A stretch of 64,000 nt of DNA from positions 81,539 through 145,538 of the forward strand of contig NZ_LXEU01000042.1 in NCBI RefSeq assembly GCF_001654985.1, read 5' to 3'. Below the pieces are notes generated by a model that was not told where the DNA came from, did no database searches, and worked only from the letters and a program-made list of their open reading frames with translations. This DNA is from Kluyvera georgiana ATCC 51603. Lineage in GTDB: Bacteria; Pseudomonadota; Gammaproteobacteria; Enterobacterales; Enterobacteriaceae. The position numbers were made by a program, and so were the translations under genes. Below, one piece after another: positions 34,708-44,519 of the stretch; the first letter of the stretch is position 1; every line of letters starts with the position of its first letter.

Positions 34708-36254
34708 CTGCTTTCCTGCTCGGCCAGCCACTGCGGAAAATCCGCCAGCGGCATCGGCGCTGAAAACAGATATCCCTGCAACAAGTGGACGCCGTGACGC
34801 TGCAAATACTGCGCCTGCTCGCGGGTCTCCACGCCCTCCGCAATCAGTTCGATGTTCAGCCGTTGCCCCAGCGCGATAATGATGTCCGTGACCGTTGAAT
34901 TCACCGCATCGGTGCCAATGGCGCTGGTGAAGGATTTATCAATCTTCAGTACGTCGGGATGCAGCATCTCGAGCCAGGATAGGGAACTGTTGCCGGTACC
35001 AAAGTCATCGATCGCCAGCTTGATCTGGTGATTCCCCAGGTCGCTGCGCACTTCGTAGTTCACATCGTGCAGAGCATCGCGCTCGGTTAGTTCGACCGTT
35101 AACTGCTGAATGGGCTGACGGCTAAACCAGTGTTGATGTAGATCCTTCAGCAGACGACCGTTCTTGAAGTGGGGAGCGGCAACGTTAATGCCTATCTGGA
35201 ATTCGCTGTCTTTAGGGAAAAGATGCAGTTTTTGCGCCGTTTCGCTAATCACATAGCGAGTGAGTGGAATAATCAGGTTTTGCGTTTCCGCAATAGGGAT
35301 AAAAACGTCCGGTTCTACCCAGCCGACTCTGGGATTGTGCCACCGCAGCAGGATCTCGACGCCGACACAACGCTGCATGCGGGCATCCATCTGCGGTTGA
35401 CAGTACAGACTGAACTCCTTGCCTGCGATCCCCATATTTATTTCCCGCGAAAAGCTGAGCCGCCCGGCGGTGGCCAGCCAGGCAATCCAGGTAAACAGCA
35501 CGCTCATAATGATAGCCAGCGGCAGCTCGGAGACCAGATTGCGCAAGGCCAATTGCTCGACGTCGGGACTGTGGGCGGTGATGCTAAAAGGAAACGCCGT
35601 CGAGGCACGGGTATAGACGATGTCACCATCGCTGACCAGCGCGTCGGTAATACCGGCTTCATGCTGAAAATGGTGCCCACCGACGTTGAGACTGATGTGG
35701 TTAATCAGTGGTGGGGAGGGTTCAAGAATAATATTGCTGATGAGATCAATGTTAATCGACACCAGTACACCGTCCTGCCCGTCGGCAGACGCCGGATACC
35801 ATTGAATCAGTATCGGCGTTCCCTTCAGCAGGGAATGATCGGTGGCCAGCGCAAGCAGCGGCTGGCTGGTCGGCAACTGCGGTTGCAGGGAATGGACGGC
35901 CACATCGCGCGCGCCGAGCGCGCTGGAACAGTACAGCTGGCCCGATTTTATGAGTGCAATTGAGCGTACCGTTTGTAGGGTAACCGCCAGTTTGCGCAAC
36001 GGAAGATGGATGGCCATACAGGGTTGGCCAACCAGCGCCAGCATTGCCTGACGCTGCGTTTCCACCGGCCGTAATATTTTATTCAGGCGCTCGACGGAAT
36101 GGGATGTCAGCGCATCGATCTGTTGCTGATTTACGCTACTCTGCGAAATAAATCGCGTCCCCAGGGTAAGCGCAAAGGCACCCACCGCGATAATCACACA
36201 AACAGCGATTCGCTTACGGAGATACTTCCTGATAATCCATTGTGCTGTTTGCAT
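34698..36254 (-). CDS. pdeD: Cyclic di-GMP phosphodiesterase (CSS-motif sensor, EAL domain)
   Basis: A 518-residue inner-membrane enzyme (E. coli YoaD/PdeD). Two membrane helices (about 15-36 and 240-260) flank a periplasmic CSS domain with Cys79 (GQPCMA) and the Cys-Ser-Ser of LYCSSALG (about 107-114), a redox-sensitive module. The EAL domain (about 270-510) degrades c-di-GMP. The signature reads VEILLRW in place of EAL, as in the E. coli homologue, with AIDDFGTGNSS and IAEGVET intact. Because PgaC/PgaD are c-di-GMP-dependent, this enzyme could limit the PNAG pathway encoded in the same window. Confidence 0.92.
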   Translation of the reverse strand: MQTAQWIIRKYLRKRIAVCVIIAVGAFALTLGTRFISQSSVNQQQIDALTSHSVERLNKILRPVETQRQAMLALVGQPCMAIHLPLRKLAVTLQTVRSIALIKSGQLYCSSALGARDVAVHSLQPQLPTSQPLLALATDHSLLKGTPILIQWYPASADGQDGVLVSINIDLISNIILEPSPPLINHISLNVGGHHFQHEAGITDALVSDGDIVYTRASTAFPFSITAHSPDVEQLALRNLVSELPLAIIMSVLFTWIAWLATAGRLSFSREINMGIAGKEFSLYCQPQMDARMQRCVGVEILLRWHNPRVGWVEPDVFIPIAETQNLIIPLTRYVISETAQKLHLFPKDSEFQIGINVAAPHFKNGRLLKDLHQHWFSRQPIQQLTVELTERDALHDVNYEVRSDLGNHQIKLAIDDFGTGNSSLSWLEMLHPDVLKIDKSFTSAIGTDAVNSTVTDIIIALGQRLNIELIAEGVETREQAQYLQRHGVHLLQGYLFSAPMPLADFPQWLAEQESRKN

Positions 36255-36388
36255 GTCCGATGCTCAGTGCGGATAGAGTGATATTGAAAATACCAGTGCT
36301 GTAAAGGCAAGTGTAGTGGCAAGCGAACATTGTGAGGGAAAAGAAGGGAATAATTCACCCACCCGTATTGGGGGGGTGAAAAGTATGA

Positions 36389-37753
36389 TTAGTCACACTG
36401 TACTTTAATGGCCAGGCCGCCGCGGGAGGTTTCGCGGTATTTCGCGTTCATATCTTTACCGGTTTCGTACATCGTCTCGATAACCTTATCGAGCGACACG
36501 CGCGGTTCACTGGTACGACGCATGGCCATGCGCGCGGCGTTGATGGCTTTCACCGATGCGATGGCGTTACGTTCGATACACGGTACCTGCACCTGACCGG
36601 CAACCGGATCACAGGTCAGCCCCAGATTGTGCTCCATACCAATTTCCGCTGCTACGCAAACCTGTTCCGGGCTGGCGCCCAGCAACTCGGCAAGGCCCGC
36701 CGCCGCCATCGAGCAGGCGACACCTACTTCACCCTGACAGCCGACTTCCGCACCGGAAATCGAGGCGTTCATTTTATACAGTGCGCCAATCGCTCCGGAG
36801 GCCAGGAAGTAGCGGATGTAGATATCCGGGGTGACCGGCTCGATAAAGTGATCGTAATAGGCCAGCACGGCCGGGACGATGCCGCAGGCGCCGTTGGTTG
36901 GCGCGGTCACTACGCGGCCGCCGGCAGCGTTTTCTTCGTTGACCGCCAGCGCGAACATGTTCACCCAGTCCACGACGTTCATCGGGTCGTGAGAGAGCTT
37001 GTCGCTGGACACCAGCATACGACGCAGGGCGGACGCGCGACGCGGCACGCGCAGCGGCCCGGGCAGAATGCCTTCGGTATTCATGCCGCGGTCGATACAG
37101 GCGCGCATGGTCTGCCAGACGTTAGCAAAGTAGTCTTCAATCTCTTGTTTGCTGTGCAGCGCCAGCTCGTTCTGCATCACCATGCCGGACAGCGACAGGC
37201 CGGTCTCTTTGCAGTAGCCGAGCATTTCGGTGGCGGAGGCAAACGGGTAGGGGACGGTTACCGCGTTGCTGGCTTCTTTGCCGAAGTGTTCTTCATCAAC
37301 GATAAAGCCGCCGCCGATAGAGTAATAGGTTTTGCTGTAGACCAGCGTATCGCCCGCCCACGCGTGGATCTGCATGGCGTTCTCGTGCAGCGACAGGTTC
37401 TCGCTGCGAAAACGCATGCCGTCGTCCGCCGGGAAATCGACCTCGACGCGGCCATTGGCCAGCAGCAGACGCCCGCGGGTTTCGACGTCGCGAATAAACG
37501 CGGGGATCGCATCAATATCCACGGTATCCGGCTGGTTACCCGCCAGCCCCATAATAATGGCGATATCGGTATGGTGGCCCTTACCGGTGAGGGAAAGGGA
37601 ACCGTAGACGTCGACGGCAACGCGCGTCACGTCATCAATCAGTCCCTTTTCGACCAGGTCATCGACGAACTGTTTGCCAGCCTTCATCGGCCCTACAGTA
37701 TGGGAAGATGAGGGGCCAATCCCCACCTTGAACATGTCGAATATACTAATCAC
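36389..37753 (-). CDS. sdaA: L-serine deaminase I
   Basis: A 454-residue iron-sulfur L-serine ammonia-lyase that makes pyruvate and ammonia. The N-terminal domain has [20 protein letters not shown]; the catalytic domain has [13 protein letters not shown] and the 4Fe-4S cysteines in [14 protein letters not shown] and [16 protein letters not shown] take GTG 37753 as the start (AGGAG seven bases upstream): it gives exactly the E. coli length. The longer frame from 37804 is not needed. A weak hairpin (TTCACCC, GGGTGAA) lies at 36354-36380 downstream. Confidence 0.95.
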   Translation of the reverse strand: MISIFDMFKVGIGPSSSHTVGPMKAGKQFVDDLVEKGLIDDVTRVAVDVYGSLSLTGKGHHTDIAIIMGLAGNQPDTVDIDAIPAFIRDVETRGRLLLANGRVEVDFPADDGMRFRSENLSLHENAMQIHAWAGDTLVYSKTYYSIGGGFIVDEEHFGKEASNAVTVPYPFASATEMLGYCKETGLSLSGMVMQNELALHSKQEIEDYFANVWQTMRACIDRGMNTEGILPGPLRVPRRASALRRMLVSSDKLSHDPMNVVDWVNMFALAVNEENAAGGRVVTAPTNGACGIVPAVLAYYDHFIEPVTPDIYIRYFLASGAIGALYKMNASISGAEVGCQGEVGVACSMAAAGLAELLGASPEQVCVAAEIGMEHNLGLTCDPVAGQVQVPCIERNAIASVKAINAARMAMRRTSEPRVSLDKVIETMYETGKDMNAKYRETSRGGLAIKVQCD

Positions 37754-37917
37754 TTTAACACTCCTGACAGGGTTGCCGCGCCGTTGCGGCAACGATGTAA
37801 TCACTGCGCATAGTGTATGAGGGAAGCCGGCGTTCAGCTTAACTATTCACATGAATTTAACTAATGAATAGCCGTGATTTTACTAATACTGAAAACCGGC
37901 GGTCATGAAGAGTATAG

Positions 37918-38496
37918 TCAGGGCTTCAGGCCCACTTGTAGCGCCAGCTCACGAATGATGCCAGCGGTCATGCCCCAGACAAAATAGTGCTGATACCAGG
38001 AGAGCCAGACGCGATGCGAATTACCGCGGCGGTGGATGTCGAGAGGATGGTAGCGCCCCAGACGCAGCGCTTCGGCCAGCGGCATTTCAAACACCGACGC
38101 CACTTCGTCTTCACTGGCGTGATAATGCAGATTCGGCGGGATCACGCCGACGACCGGCGTGACCTGAAAGCCGGTGACGCTATCAACCGGCGGCAGCACG
38201 CCGATGATATCCACACATTCGGGCGGTATCGCCACCTCTTCCTGGGCTTCACGCAGGGCGGCGGCAATCAGCGAGGCGTCGCTGCTGTCCACCGCGCCGC
38301 CGGGAAAGGCCACCTGGCCGGGGTGTTTGCGCAAACGTGCGGAACGCTGCGTGAGTAGCAGCCCGGGTTGCGGGCGGCGGACGATGGGTATCAGTACCGC
38401 CGCCTGGCGGGCGTTGAGCGCCGAGCGGGTTGGCTGTGGGCGAAGTAGCTGAAAGCGGGAGAGAAAATCGTCCAGATCCAACGAACGGTCTGCCAT
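37918..38496 (-). CDS. nudL: CoA pyrophosphatase (Nudix hydrolase NudL)
   Basis: A 192-residue cytosolic Nudix enzyme that splits CoA and its thioesters into phosphopantetheine parts and 3',5'-ADP. The Nudix box runs [20 protein letters not shown] followed by EEVAI, with the G-x5-E/D-x7-RE-x2-EE pattern. The CoA-type UPF0035 signature [12 protein letters not shown] is just before it. It begins two bases after the pabB stop, so the two are co-transcribed as in E. coli. Confidence 0.93.
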   Translation of the reverse strand: MADRSLDLDDFLSRFQLLRPQPTRSALNARQAAVLIPIVRRPQPGLLLTQRSARLRKHPGQVAFPGGAVDSSDASLIAAALREAQEEVAIPPECVDIIGVLPPVDSVTGFQVTPVVGVIPPNLHYHASEDEVASVFEMPLAEALRLGRYHPLDIHRRGNSHRVWLSWYQHYFVWGMTAGIIRELALQVGLKP

Positions 38497-38498
38497 GC

Positions 38499-39854
38499 TC
38501 AGGACTCCAGTTGATGTAAGATACGATTAACTTTATCAAATGTTTCCTGATATTCCGCATCTTCATTGCTATCGGCCACCAGCCCCCCGCCCGCCGAACA
38601 GTACAGCGTGCCGTTGGTCGCCGTGACGGTGCGAATGGTGATGCTGGTATCCATATTGCCACAGGCGCTGAGGTAGCCGATGCTGCCGCACCAAGCGTTG
38701 CGCCGATGCGGTTCCAGCTCGTCGATAATCTCCATGGCGCGGACTTTCGGCGCACCGGTGATGGATCCACCGGGAAACGCGGCTCTCAGTAAATCGCTGG
38801 CGTGAAGCGCCGCGGGGAGTTCTGCGGTAATGGTGCTCACCAGATGATGCACCGCCGGGAATGGCTCCACCACAAACAGTTCCGGCACCCGCACGCTGCC
38901 GGGCGATGCTACGCGGCCAATGTCGTTGCGCATCAGGTCGACAATCATCAGGTTTTCTGCCCGATCTTTCGGCGAGTTGGCCAGCTTCAACGCCTGCGCA
39001 GCATCTGTCTGCGGATCTTCCAGCCGTGGCAGCGTGCCTTTGATCGGGCGAGTCTGGATCTGTTGCTGTTGAAGCTGGATAAAACGTTCCGGAGACAGGC
39101 TCAGAATCGCGCCGTCAGCCAGGCGTAGAAACGCGCTGAACGGCGCGCGGTTGGCGCGGTTCAGCCGGACAAACGCCGACCATTCATCGCCCTGATAGGT
39201 GGCCTGAAAACGTTGCGCCAGATTCACCTGATAGCAGTCGCCGCTGCGCAGGTAGGCCTGCACCTGACGGAATTTTTCGCCGTACTGCTGGCGGCTCATA
39301 TTGGACCGCCACGCCGAGGTGAGGGTGAAGGGGGCTGACGGCGGCGCAACCTGCTGCTGTAGCCATGCCAGACGAGCTTCCACGTCGCCATAGCTTAGCA
39401 AGGTGATGACCTGACGCTGGTGGTCGACGATCAGCGCCCAGTCATAAATTCCTATCGCCATGTCCGGCAGCGCAATATCGTGCTGCGCCCGCGTGGGCAG
39501 CCTCTCAAAACGCCGTCCCAGATCGTAGCCAAAAAGCCCCACGGCGCCGCCGGTAAACGGTATATCAGCCAGCGGCTGGCGGGAAAAACCGCTGTTATCG
39601 AGCGCTTGCTGTAGCAGAGCTAACGGATCGTCCGTTGATGTCATCGTGTCGTCTTGTGTGCTAACCGTGGTGATATCGCCGTGGGTGAGCAGCGTGGTAC
39701 GCGGTTCGGCGACCACGATATCGTAGCGGCTGTGCGGGTGCTCGGCGTAGCCGGAGTGCAGCATTATTGCCCACGGAGAGGCGCTGAGCGGGGCGAAGTA
39801 GAATTCTGCCGCGTCCTGTCGCCAGGGAAGCGTCATGATTGAAGGGTGTAACAT
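38499..39854 (-). CDS. pabB: Aminodeoxychorismate synthase component I
   Basis: A 451-residue chorismate-using enzyme that, with glutaminase PabA, makes 4-amino-4-deoxychorismate for folate. The catalytic lysine motif PIKGTLPR is present (the Lys that defines PabB/TrpE-type ADC synthases), with [24 protein letters not shown] and CGSIGYLS in the C-terminal chorismate-binding domain. The N-terminal regulatory domain spans about 1-180. The start at ATG 39854 gives [20 protein letters not shown], like the E. coli N-terminus; its ribosome site is weak. Confidence 0.94.
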   Translation of the reverse strand: MLHPSIMTLPWRQDAAEFYFAPLSASPWAIMLHSGYAEHPHSRYDIVVAEPRTTLLTHGDITTVSTQDDTMTSTDDPLALLQQALDNSGFSRQPLADIPFTGGAVGLFGYDLGRRFERLPTRAQHDIALPDMAIGIYDWALIVDHQRQVITLLSYGDVEARLAWLQQQVAPPSAPFTLTSAWRSNMSRQQYGEKFRQVQAYLRSGDCYQVNLAQRFQATYQGDEWSAFVRLNRANRAPFSAFLRLADGAILSLSPERFIQLQQQQIQTRPIKGTLPRLEDPQTDAAQALKLANSPKDRAENLMIVDLMRNDIGRVASPGSVRVPELFVVEPFPAVHHLVSTITAELPAALHASDLLRAAFPGGSITGAPKVRAMEIIDELEPHRRNAWCGSIGYLSACGNMDTSITIRTVTATNGTLYCSAGGGLVADSNEDAEYQETFDKVNRILHQLES

Positions 39855-39945
39855 CGTTATTCAGTCCAGCCGGGTCTGCGCTGCCTATGGCTAATAATCG
39901 GGCAGCATGAAATAATAAGCGCTCACAATGTAGCAGGAGTAAATG

Positions 39946-40125
39946 ATGTTTGCAGGATTACCTTCACTGAGCCATGAGCAGCAGCAGAAAGCCGTCGAGC
40001 GTATTCAGGAGCTGATGTCGCAGGGAATGGCGAGCGGCCAGGCCATTGCGCTGGTGGCTGACGAGCTGCGCGCGACGCATACCGGCGAACGTATTGTCGC
40101 CCGTTTTGAGGATGAAGACGAGTAA
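39946..40125 (+). CDS. yoaH: UPF0181 family protein YoaH
   Basis: A 59-residue acidic protein: [20 protein letters not shown], then [20 protein letters not shown] and an EDEDE tail. It matches E. coli YoaH. Function unknown. The start is ATG 39946, six bases after AGGAG; another ATG at 39943 is adjacent. It ends three bases before the next gene, so they are probably co-translated. Confidence 0.92.
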
Positions 40126-40128
40126 ACG

Positions 40129-40851
40129 ATGACCTTTCGGATGATACCCCTGTTGCTGGCGATAGCGCCGCTGGCGGCAGTCGCGCAGGATGCGTGCCAA
40201 CTCACAGACCCCCAGCTCACGCTACAAAGTTACACCGTCGATGCCCAGCACGAACGCATTGCCATGTACTGGCGCCAACCTAACGGCAAAGCCTACGATT
40301 CGCTACGCGGGCTGTTGAACGCCATAAACGACGAGGGTCGGGTGCAGATGGCGATGAACGGCGGCATTTACGATAAAGCCCATGTGCCGCTGGGTCTGTA
40401 TATCGAAAAAGGCCAGCAGAAGGTGGCCGTGAACCGCGCCTCCGGCGGCGGGAATTTTTTTATTAAACCCGGCGGCGTGTTTTATCTACGCGGGCAGCAG
40501 GCGGGGATCGTCAGCCTCAATGAGCTGAAATCCACCAAAGGAATGGACTATGCGGTCCAGTCCGGGCCGATGCTGATCGAAAACGGCGTGATTAACTGGC
40601 GCCTGAAGCCATCGGCCAGTTCGCGTAAGCTGCGCAACGGCGTCGGCATCACCTCGGAGGGTAAGGTGGTGTTTATGCTGAGCGAGCGGGAAACCAATTT
40701 CTACGATTTTGCCTGTTATGCACAGTCGCGCCTCAACGTGAGGCAGATGCTCTACCTCGACGGCACCATTTCTAAAATGTACCAACAGGGCGGCTCGATT
40801 CCCTGGCAGTACTATCCTTTCGTCAGCATGATAACCGTCGAGAAGCGGTAA
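40129..40851 (+). CDS. Secreted phosphodiester-glycosidase-family (DUF2233/NAGPA) protein
   Basis: A 240-residue protein with a signal peptide (about 1-19, ending AAVAQ or AAVA). The mature part is a DUF2233/NAGPA domain: MAMNGGIYDKAHVPLGLYIE (about 65-84), GGGNFFIKPGGVFYL (about 106-120), AVQSGPMLIENGVIN and LYLDGTISKMYQ near the end. Such domains in other proteins cleave phosphodiester-linked sugars or bind glycans, acting in the periplasm here. It is coupled to yoaH (three-base gap) and is not next to yoaH in E. coli K-12, so it is an accessory addition. It ends 30 bases before the heparinase-type gene, convergent. Confidence 0.8.
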   Translation: MTFRMIPLLLAIAPLAAVAQDACQLTDPQLTLQSYTVDAQHERIAMYWRQPNGKAYDSLRGLLNAINDEGRVQMAMNGGIYDKAHVPLGLYIEKGQQKVAVNRASGGGNFFIKPGGVFYLRGQQAGIVSLNELKSTKGMDYAVQSGPMLIENGVINWRLKPSASSRKLRNGVGITSEGKVVFMLSERETNFYDFACYAQSRLNVRQMLYLDGTISKMYQQGGSIPWQYYPFVSMITVEKR

Positions 40852-40854
40852 GCG

Positions 40855-40876
40855 CGCCTTCCGTTGCCGGAAGGCG
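40855..40876. terminator. Hairpin between two convergent genes
   Basis: CGCCTTCCG and CGGAAGGCG with loop TTGC form a nine-base-pair stem, halfway between the DUF2233 gene and the heparinase-type gene. It lacks a strong T run in either direction. Confidence 0.5.
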
Positions 40877-40881
40877 GTGGG

Positions 40882-42879
40882 TCAGAAAAGAATATCCGGC
40901 GGCAAAGCCGGGTCATCGTACAGGGTGACGTGGGCGACACGTTCACCGCGCCAGAATGAGAGCTGCGTGCCGATTGCCGTATGGTGCACGTTGACCTCGG
41001 TAAGCGGCGATTGCGTGGCCAGATCCCACAGACAGACAAATCGCGCCTGCGGCAGATGGTTGCGCATCACCAGATAGCTGAGGTCGCGTACCGCCGGGTT
41101 ATCCGGCGCCAGCCCCTGCCACAGTTCGCCGTCACCGGCCAGCCATAGCGCCACGGTATCGCCTTCGCGGGCAAAATGGCGCGGCTGACAGCCATGCAAC
41201 GGCGTCATGGTTGACTCTGCCATGTGCCGCAGCGGGCCGCTGAGCGAGAAGGGCATCGGCGTACCGCTTTGATCGAGCGCCCGTGCGGCCAGGTGCAGCG
41301 TCCAGTCAAGCTGCTGGCGGTGTGGGTTATCGACCATGGAGAGGTCGATCAGCACGTCGTCCAGCCACAGCAGGCGGCGGCGAAAACGCACTTCGCGCCA
41401 GGCCTCGACGTCCCACTCGACGCGGGTATGGGTGTTAAGCTGCGGCGGTTCTTGTCCCCAATCCACTTCCGTATCCAGCCACAGATAATCGTCGCCCATG
41501 TGCCAGCCCAGCACCGCCGCATTGGCGGGAGGTTGATTGGTCTGATTAACCGTCAGGGTGTTATGGGTGGCGCTGTTCTTGTAATAGTCGTAATGCATTT
41601 TGGCGCCGTAGCCGGTAGTGCCGAGATCCGGCAGTAGCCAGCCGTCACGCTGCCACAGTATCAGGCTGAGCCTGTCATAATGGTCATGCTCGCCGCCCCA
41701 CGGGCTGTGTTTAATCAGCACCGCCTGCTGTTGCTGCGGCCGACGCCAGAGCGTCAGGCCCGCGCCCGGCGCAAACAGCGACTGCTGAGGGATCGGGTCC
41801 GGCGTGGTTTCCGGCAACGGGCAGTCACGCCATAGCAGGGTTTCCCTCTCGTCCGGCTGCGCCTGGGTGAAGTGCAAAACGGCCGCGTACTGCGGATCGC
41901 GCCAGATAAACCAGGCGAATTCGTAGAGATCCCGGTGGTGCAGTTTCTCCTGCCCCGCGATGCAGTCGTTGAGCCGCGGGAAGGTGCCATCCGGCAGCAG
42001 CAGCGAGAGCGGTAAGCTGAGCATTTGCGGGTACCACGGGCCGTCGAGCAGACTCCAGCGGGTGTTCCGCGCCAGTTTTTCAAAGGCGAAAAAGCCCTGT
42101 AATGCATAGTAGTGATAGTGTACCGAGCCTTCGAACCACAGCCCTTCCGCCAGCAGGCCGTGCTCCAGCTGCCAGCGCAGCCCATAGGGGGCGTTGACAG
42201 CGAACTCCAGTAGATCTTCATCTTCCAGCACAAAGCCCAGCACGCCCAGCGCGGCGCTGATTTTCACCTCGTGGTTATGAATTTGCGGGCTACGATGCGC
42301 CTGTAAAAACGTCGCCGCGCAGCGCAGCAGGTTGCGGCAGATATGTTCCCGCTCGACGTCGGTCAGGCTGTGCTGAATAAAATCGTAACCCAGCGCCATA
42401 TCCAGAATACAGTTGGCTTCACACAGGGTCTGGGCGTTCATCTTTCCCGGACCGTTGTGGGGAATACCGCCGTGTATCTCGTAGCCGGGATACACGTCAG
42501 CGTAGCCCATCAGCAGCGTGCGCACTTTATCGCGGTACGCTGACTCGCCGGTGAGCTGCCACAGCAGCCCGAGTTGCTGACAGGCGCTGGCGTTACGCCC
42601 GTTCATTTCTCGCCACCACGCGCCGTTCCACGGCTCGCCGCTGAAGGCTTCACCATCGACAGGGCAACAATGGCGGTGCGGTGAGTCCGGCTGCCAGATA
42701 AGCCGCACCCCATGATGCGGGCAAAAATAGTACAGATTCCAGGTGGCAATTCCGCTTTGCGGAATACGCACCTCGGCGTTCAGCGCCGGTTGTGCATCCT
42801 TGATGAGCCGTTCAATCAGGCCGCTATTGCCGGCTGCACGTCTGGCAATATCGGGCCATAGCCCAGAAAATTGTTTCAT
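40882..42879 (-). CDS. Cytoplasmic heparinase II/III-type polysaccharide lyase
   Basis: A 665-residue protein without signal peptide. The N-terminal half (about 85-370) is an alpha/alpha toroid of the kind found in alginate, heparin and oligoalginate lyases; the C-terminal half (about 385-665) is the heparinase II/III beta-sandwich. A cysteine cluster at 53-72 (FCPHHG, CCPVDG) looks like a metal knuckle. Candidate catalytic residues are in HNHE (201-204), the GSVHYHYY Tyr/His group (251-258), and GGEHDHYDRLS (395-405), which fits the G-x-H-x-H-x-D-x-L-S pattern of the family. It would act on imported acidic oligosaccharides. It overlaps the periplasmic lyase gene by one base (TAATG), so both are made from one message. 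Confidence 0.82.
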   Translation of the reverse strand: MKQFSGLWPDIARRAAGNSGLIERLIKDAQPALNAEVRIPQSGIATWNLYYFCPHHGVRLIWQPDSPHRHCCPVDGEAFSGEPWNGAWWREMNGRNASACQQLGLLWQLTGESAYRDKVRTLLMGYADVYPGYEIHGGIPHNGPGKMNAQTLCEANCILDMALGYDFIQHSLTDVEREHICRNLLRCAATFLQAHRSPQIHNHEVKISAALGVLGFVLEDEDLLEFAVNAPYGLRWQLEHGLLAEGLWFEGSVHYHYYALQGFFAFEKLARNTRWSLLDGPWYPQMLSLPLSLLLPDGTFPRLNDCIAGQEKLHHRDLYEFAWFIWRDPQYAAVLHFTQAQPDERETLLWRDCPLPETTPDPIPQQSLFAPGAGLTLWRRPQQQQAVLIKHSPWGGEHDHYDRLSLILWQRDGWLLPDLGTTGYGAKMHYDYYKNSATHNTLTVNQTNQPPANAAVLGWHMGDDYLWLDTEVDWGQEPPQLNTHTRVEWDVEAWREVRFRRRLLWLDDVLIDLSMVDNPHRQQLDWTLHLAARALDQSGTPMPFSLSGPLRHMAESTMTPLHGCQPRHFAREGDTVALWLAGDGELWQGLAPDNPAVRDLSYLVMRNHLPQARFVCLWDLATQSPLTEVNVHHTAIGTQLSFWRGERVAHVTLYDDPALPPDILF

Positions 42880-44117
42880 TATCGGTTATCCCTGACCTCT
42901 GTTGGCACGTTTAGAGGGGCGATGAGCGTGGTGATGTCATCAGGATATTTTGCCCGCAGCCACTGGGCTTTCTCGCGGAACAACGCATCTTCCGGCCAGG
43001 CATGCGCGGCGGTTGCCATGTTGCGCAGCGCTTTTTTATCATCCATTTTGTCGAGATCTTTCCACGGCCATGGGGTATCGCTATTGATAAACCCGGCAAT
43101 GTATTGATAACCCTTGCGCAGGCTGTGATCGTCGAGGGTAAAGTTCCAGATATCGACGCCGGCCTTTTCTCCCAGGCGGCCAAGACGGCTATAGGCATCG
43201 AGATTGAAGTTGCTGTAGTGCCACGGGCGGGTGCGTTCCAGCTCGGCCATCTGGCGGCCTTCCACGTCAAACTGCCCGGCGATACGCCGCAGCTGGGTCA
43301 CGTACAACCGTTTTTTGGCTTCCTCGGCTTTTCCGCTGAACAGTGCGAAAGTGGCGGCCTGCATATCAAAGTAGGTGCCGTGGTTGTTATGCCAGTTTTC
43401 TTCTTCAAAGCCATTCTGGCTGGTGGTCATCCAGCGATAAAAATCGCCAAACCACTGCTTCAACTCGCCCACGTCTTTGTCGCTGAGCGCACCGGAGGAT
43501 TGCAGAATGGCAATAGCGTCAACCACATCAACCAGCGCCCGGCTGTCGATAATCCCGATGCCGCGACCGGTATTGATGCCGGGGATCGCCTGAGCATACT
43601 GAAGATTGGGCGTCATACGGGTTTTCGGGTCGAGGAACCAGGTTTTAATCTGCTGCGCCGCTTTTTGCGCATAGCGGTCGTCCTGTGAGAAATACCAGGC
43701 CAGCGCCAGCGTGGAGACATCGTTACTCATCTTCACCAGACGGTTTTTATCAGTCGCATCGCTGTTGGCATCGGGATTGGTTTGCCCATCTTTACGGATG
43801 TACGGCAGGCCGTCTTTGGTGTCTGGATTCGGCCACCAGTAGGGCGGGAAACTGTAGTAATCGTGCTTGTTGCCGCTGGCCGCCACCAGTGTTTTATCCA
43901 TCACCGAAAACAGCGGGTGCTTCAGCGCAAGGTCGGCTTTTTTTAGCAACGCGCTTTCGGCCTGCATAAAGAGCGGATCTTTTGCCGCGATCTGCTGGCG
44001 ACTGAAGGTCAGATCTTTCGCATCCAGCGTATACGGTTCGGCAGCGTACAGCGAAGCGCTGAGTCCGGAACAGAGTAAGGCAATGCCTAATATACCTCGG
44101 CGTGGTATTGAACTCAT
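42879..44117 (-). CDS. Periplasmic alginate-lyase-family protein
   Basis: A 412-residue protein with a clear signal peptide (1-25, ending ASLYA). The mature part is an alpha/alpha-toroid alginate lyase domain (PF05426-type, PL5-like). Motifs seen are HDYYSFPPYWWPNP (85-98), GLPYIRKDGQTNP (103-115), WHNNHGTYFD (242-251) with the Asn-His pair of the active site, and ELERTRPWHYSNFNL (292-306) with the Arg and Tyr expected for beta-elimination. It would cleave a uronate polymer in the periplasm. The start is ATG 44117 after AAGGG; the longer frame to 44312 would add a second hydrophobic run and is unlikely. It has a close paralogue without signal peptide at 48831. Confidence 0.85.
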   Translation of the reverse strand: MSSIPRRGILGIALLCSGLSASLYAAEPYTLDAKDLTFSRQQIAAKDPLFMQAESALLKKADLALKHPLFSVMDKTLVAASGNKHDYYSFPPYWWPNPDTKDGLPYIRKDGQTNPDANSDATDKNRLVKMSNDVSTLALAWYFSQDDRYAQKAAQQIKTWFLDPKTRMTPNLQYAQAIPGINTGRGIGIIDSRALVDVVDAIAILQSSGALSDKDVGELKQWFGDFYRWMTTSQNGFEEENWHNNHGTYFDMQAATFALFSGKAEEAKKRLYVTQLRRIAGQFDVEGRQMAELERTRPWHYSNFNLDAYSRLGRLGEKAGVDIWNFTLDDHSLRKGYQYIAGFINSDTPWPWKDLDKMDDKKALRNMATAAHAWPEDALFREKAQWLRAKYPDDITTLIAPLNVPTEVRDNR

Positions 44118-44443
44118 AGTGATAACCCTTCTGCAAATATGAGAAAAGATAACAAGAGAACTACCCCATTGCGTATTTAAGAATACGCAAAAGGCAGGGT
44201 TTTTAATTAACAAAAATAATTGTGTAAATAGGATGGCGTGCAGTGTAAAAGACAAAGTGAATTTTTTTGTGATATTCATCATGCTTATTGTGATGGATGA
44301 AAAATGACGCATTTAATGCAATGAAGATCACGATTCTGGCTGGTTTTCTACTTTTTTTGATTTTCTAAACAATGTTTGTAAAATCATATCTTGATGATAT
44401 TAAATGATAAATTATTTTTGTCACTTATTCTGTCACTTCTGTG

Positions 44444-44459
44444 TGTGATCTGATTCACT
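44444..44459. promoter_or_regulatory. CRP-cAMP binding site candidate
   Basis: TGTGA-TCTGAT-TCACT has nine of the ten conserved half-site bases of the CRP consensus TGTGA-N6-TCACA. It is centred about 180 bases before the binding-protein start codon. It implies catabolite control of carbon-source genes. Confidence 0.72.
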
Positions 44460-44471
44460 TTTTACGTTTTT

Positions 44472-44484
44472 GAAATAGGATTTC
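44472..44484. promoter_or_regulatory. GAAA-N5-TTTC dyad 1 (KdgR-box-like)
   Basis: GAAA-TAGGA-TTTC, 12 bases after the CRP-like site. The half-sites and five-base spacing match the core of the KdgR operator (TGAAA-N5-TTTCA), but the outer symmetric bases are not conserved. Confidence 0.45.
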
Positions 44485-44502
44485 TTTTTTGCCCCGTTGT
44501 AT

Positions 44503-44519
44503 TAGAAAATATCTTTCTA
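44503..44519. promoter_or_regulatory. GAAA-N5-TTTC dyad 2 (KdgR-box-like)
   Basis: TAGAAA-ATATC-TTTCTA is a perfect six-base-arm palindrome with the same core and spacing as dyad 1, exactly 33 bases downstream of it (about three helical turns). Confidence 0.5.

Noticed and set aside
36354..36380. Terminator after sdaA
   Set aside because: A seven-base stem (TTCACCC/GGGTGAA) with a long loop and no T run on the minus strand; too weak to list as a terminator.
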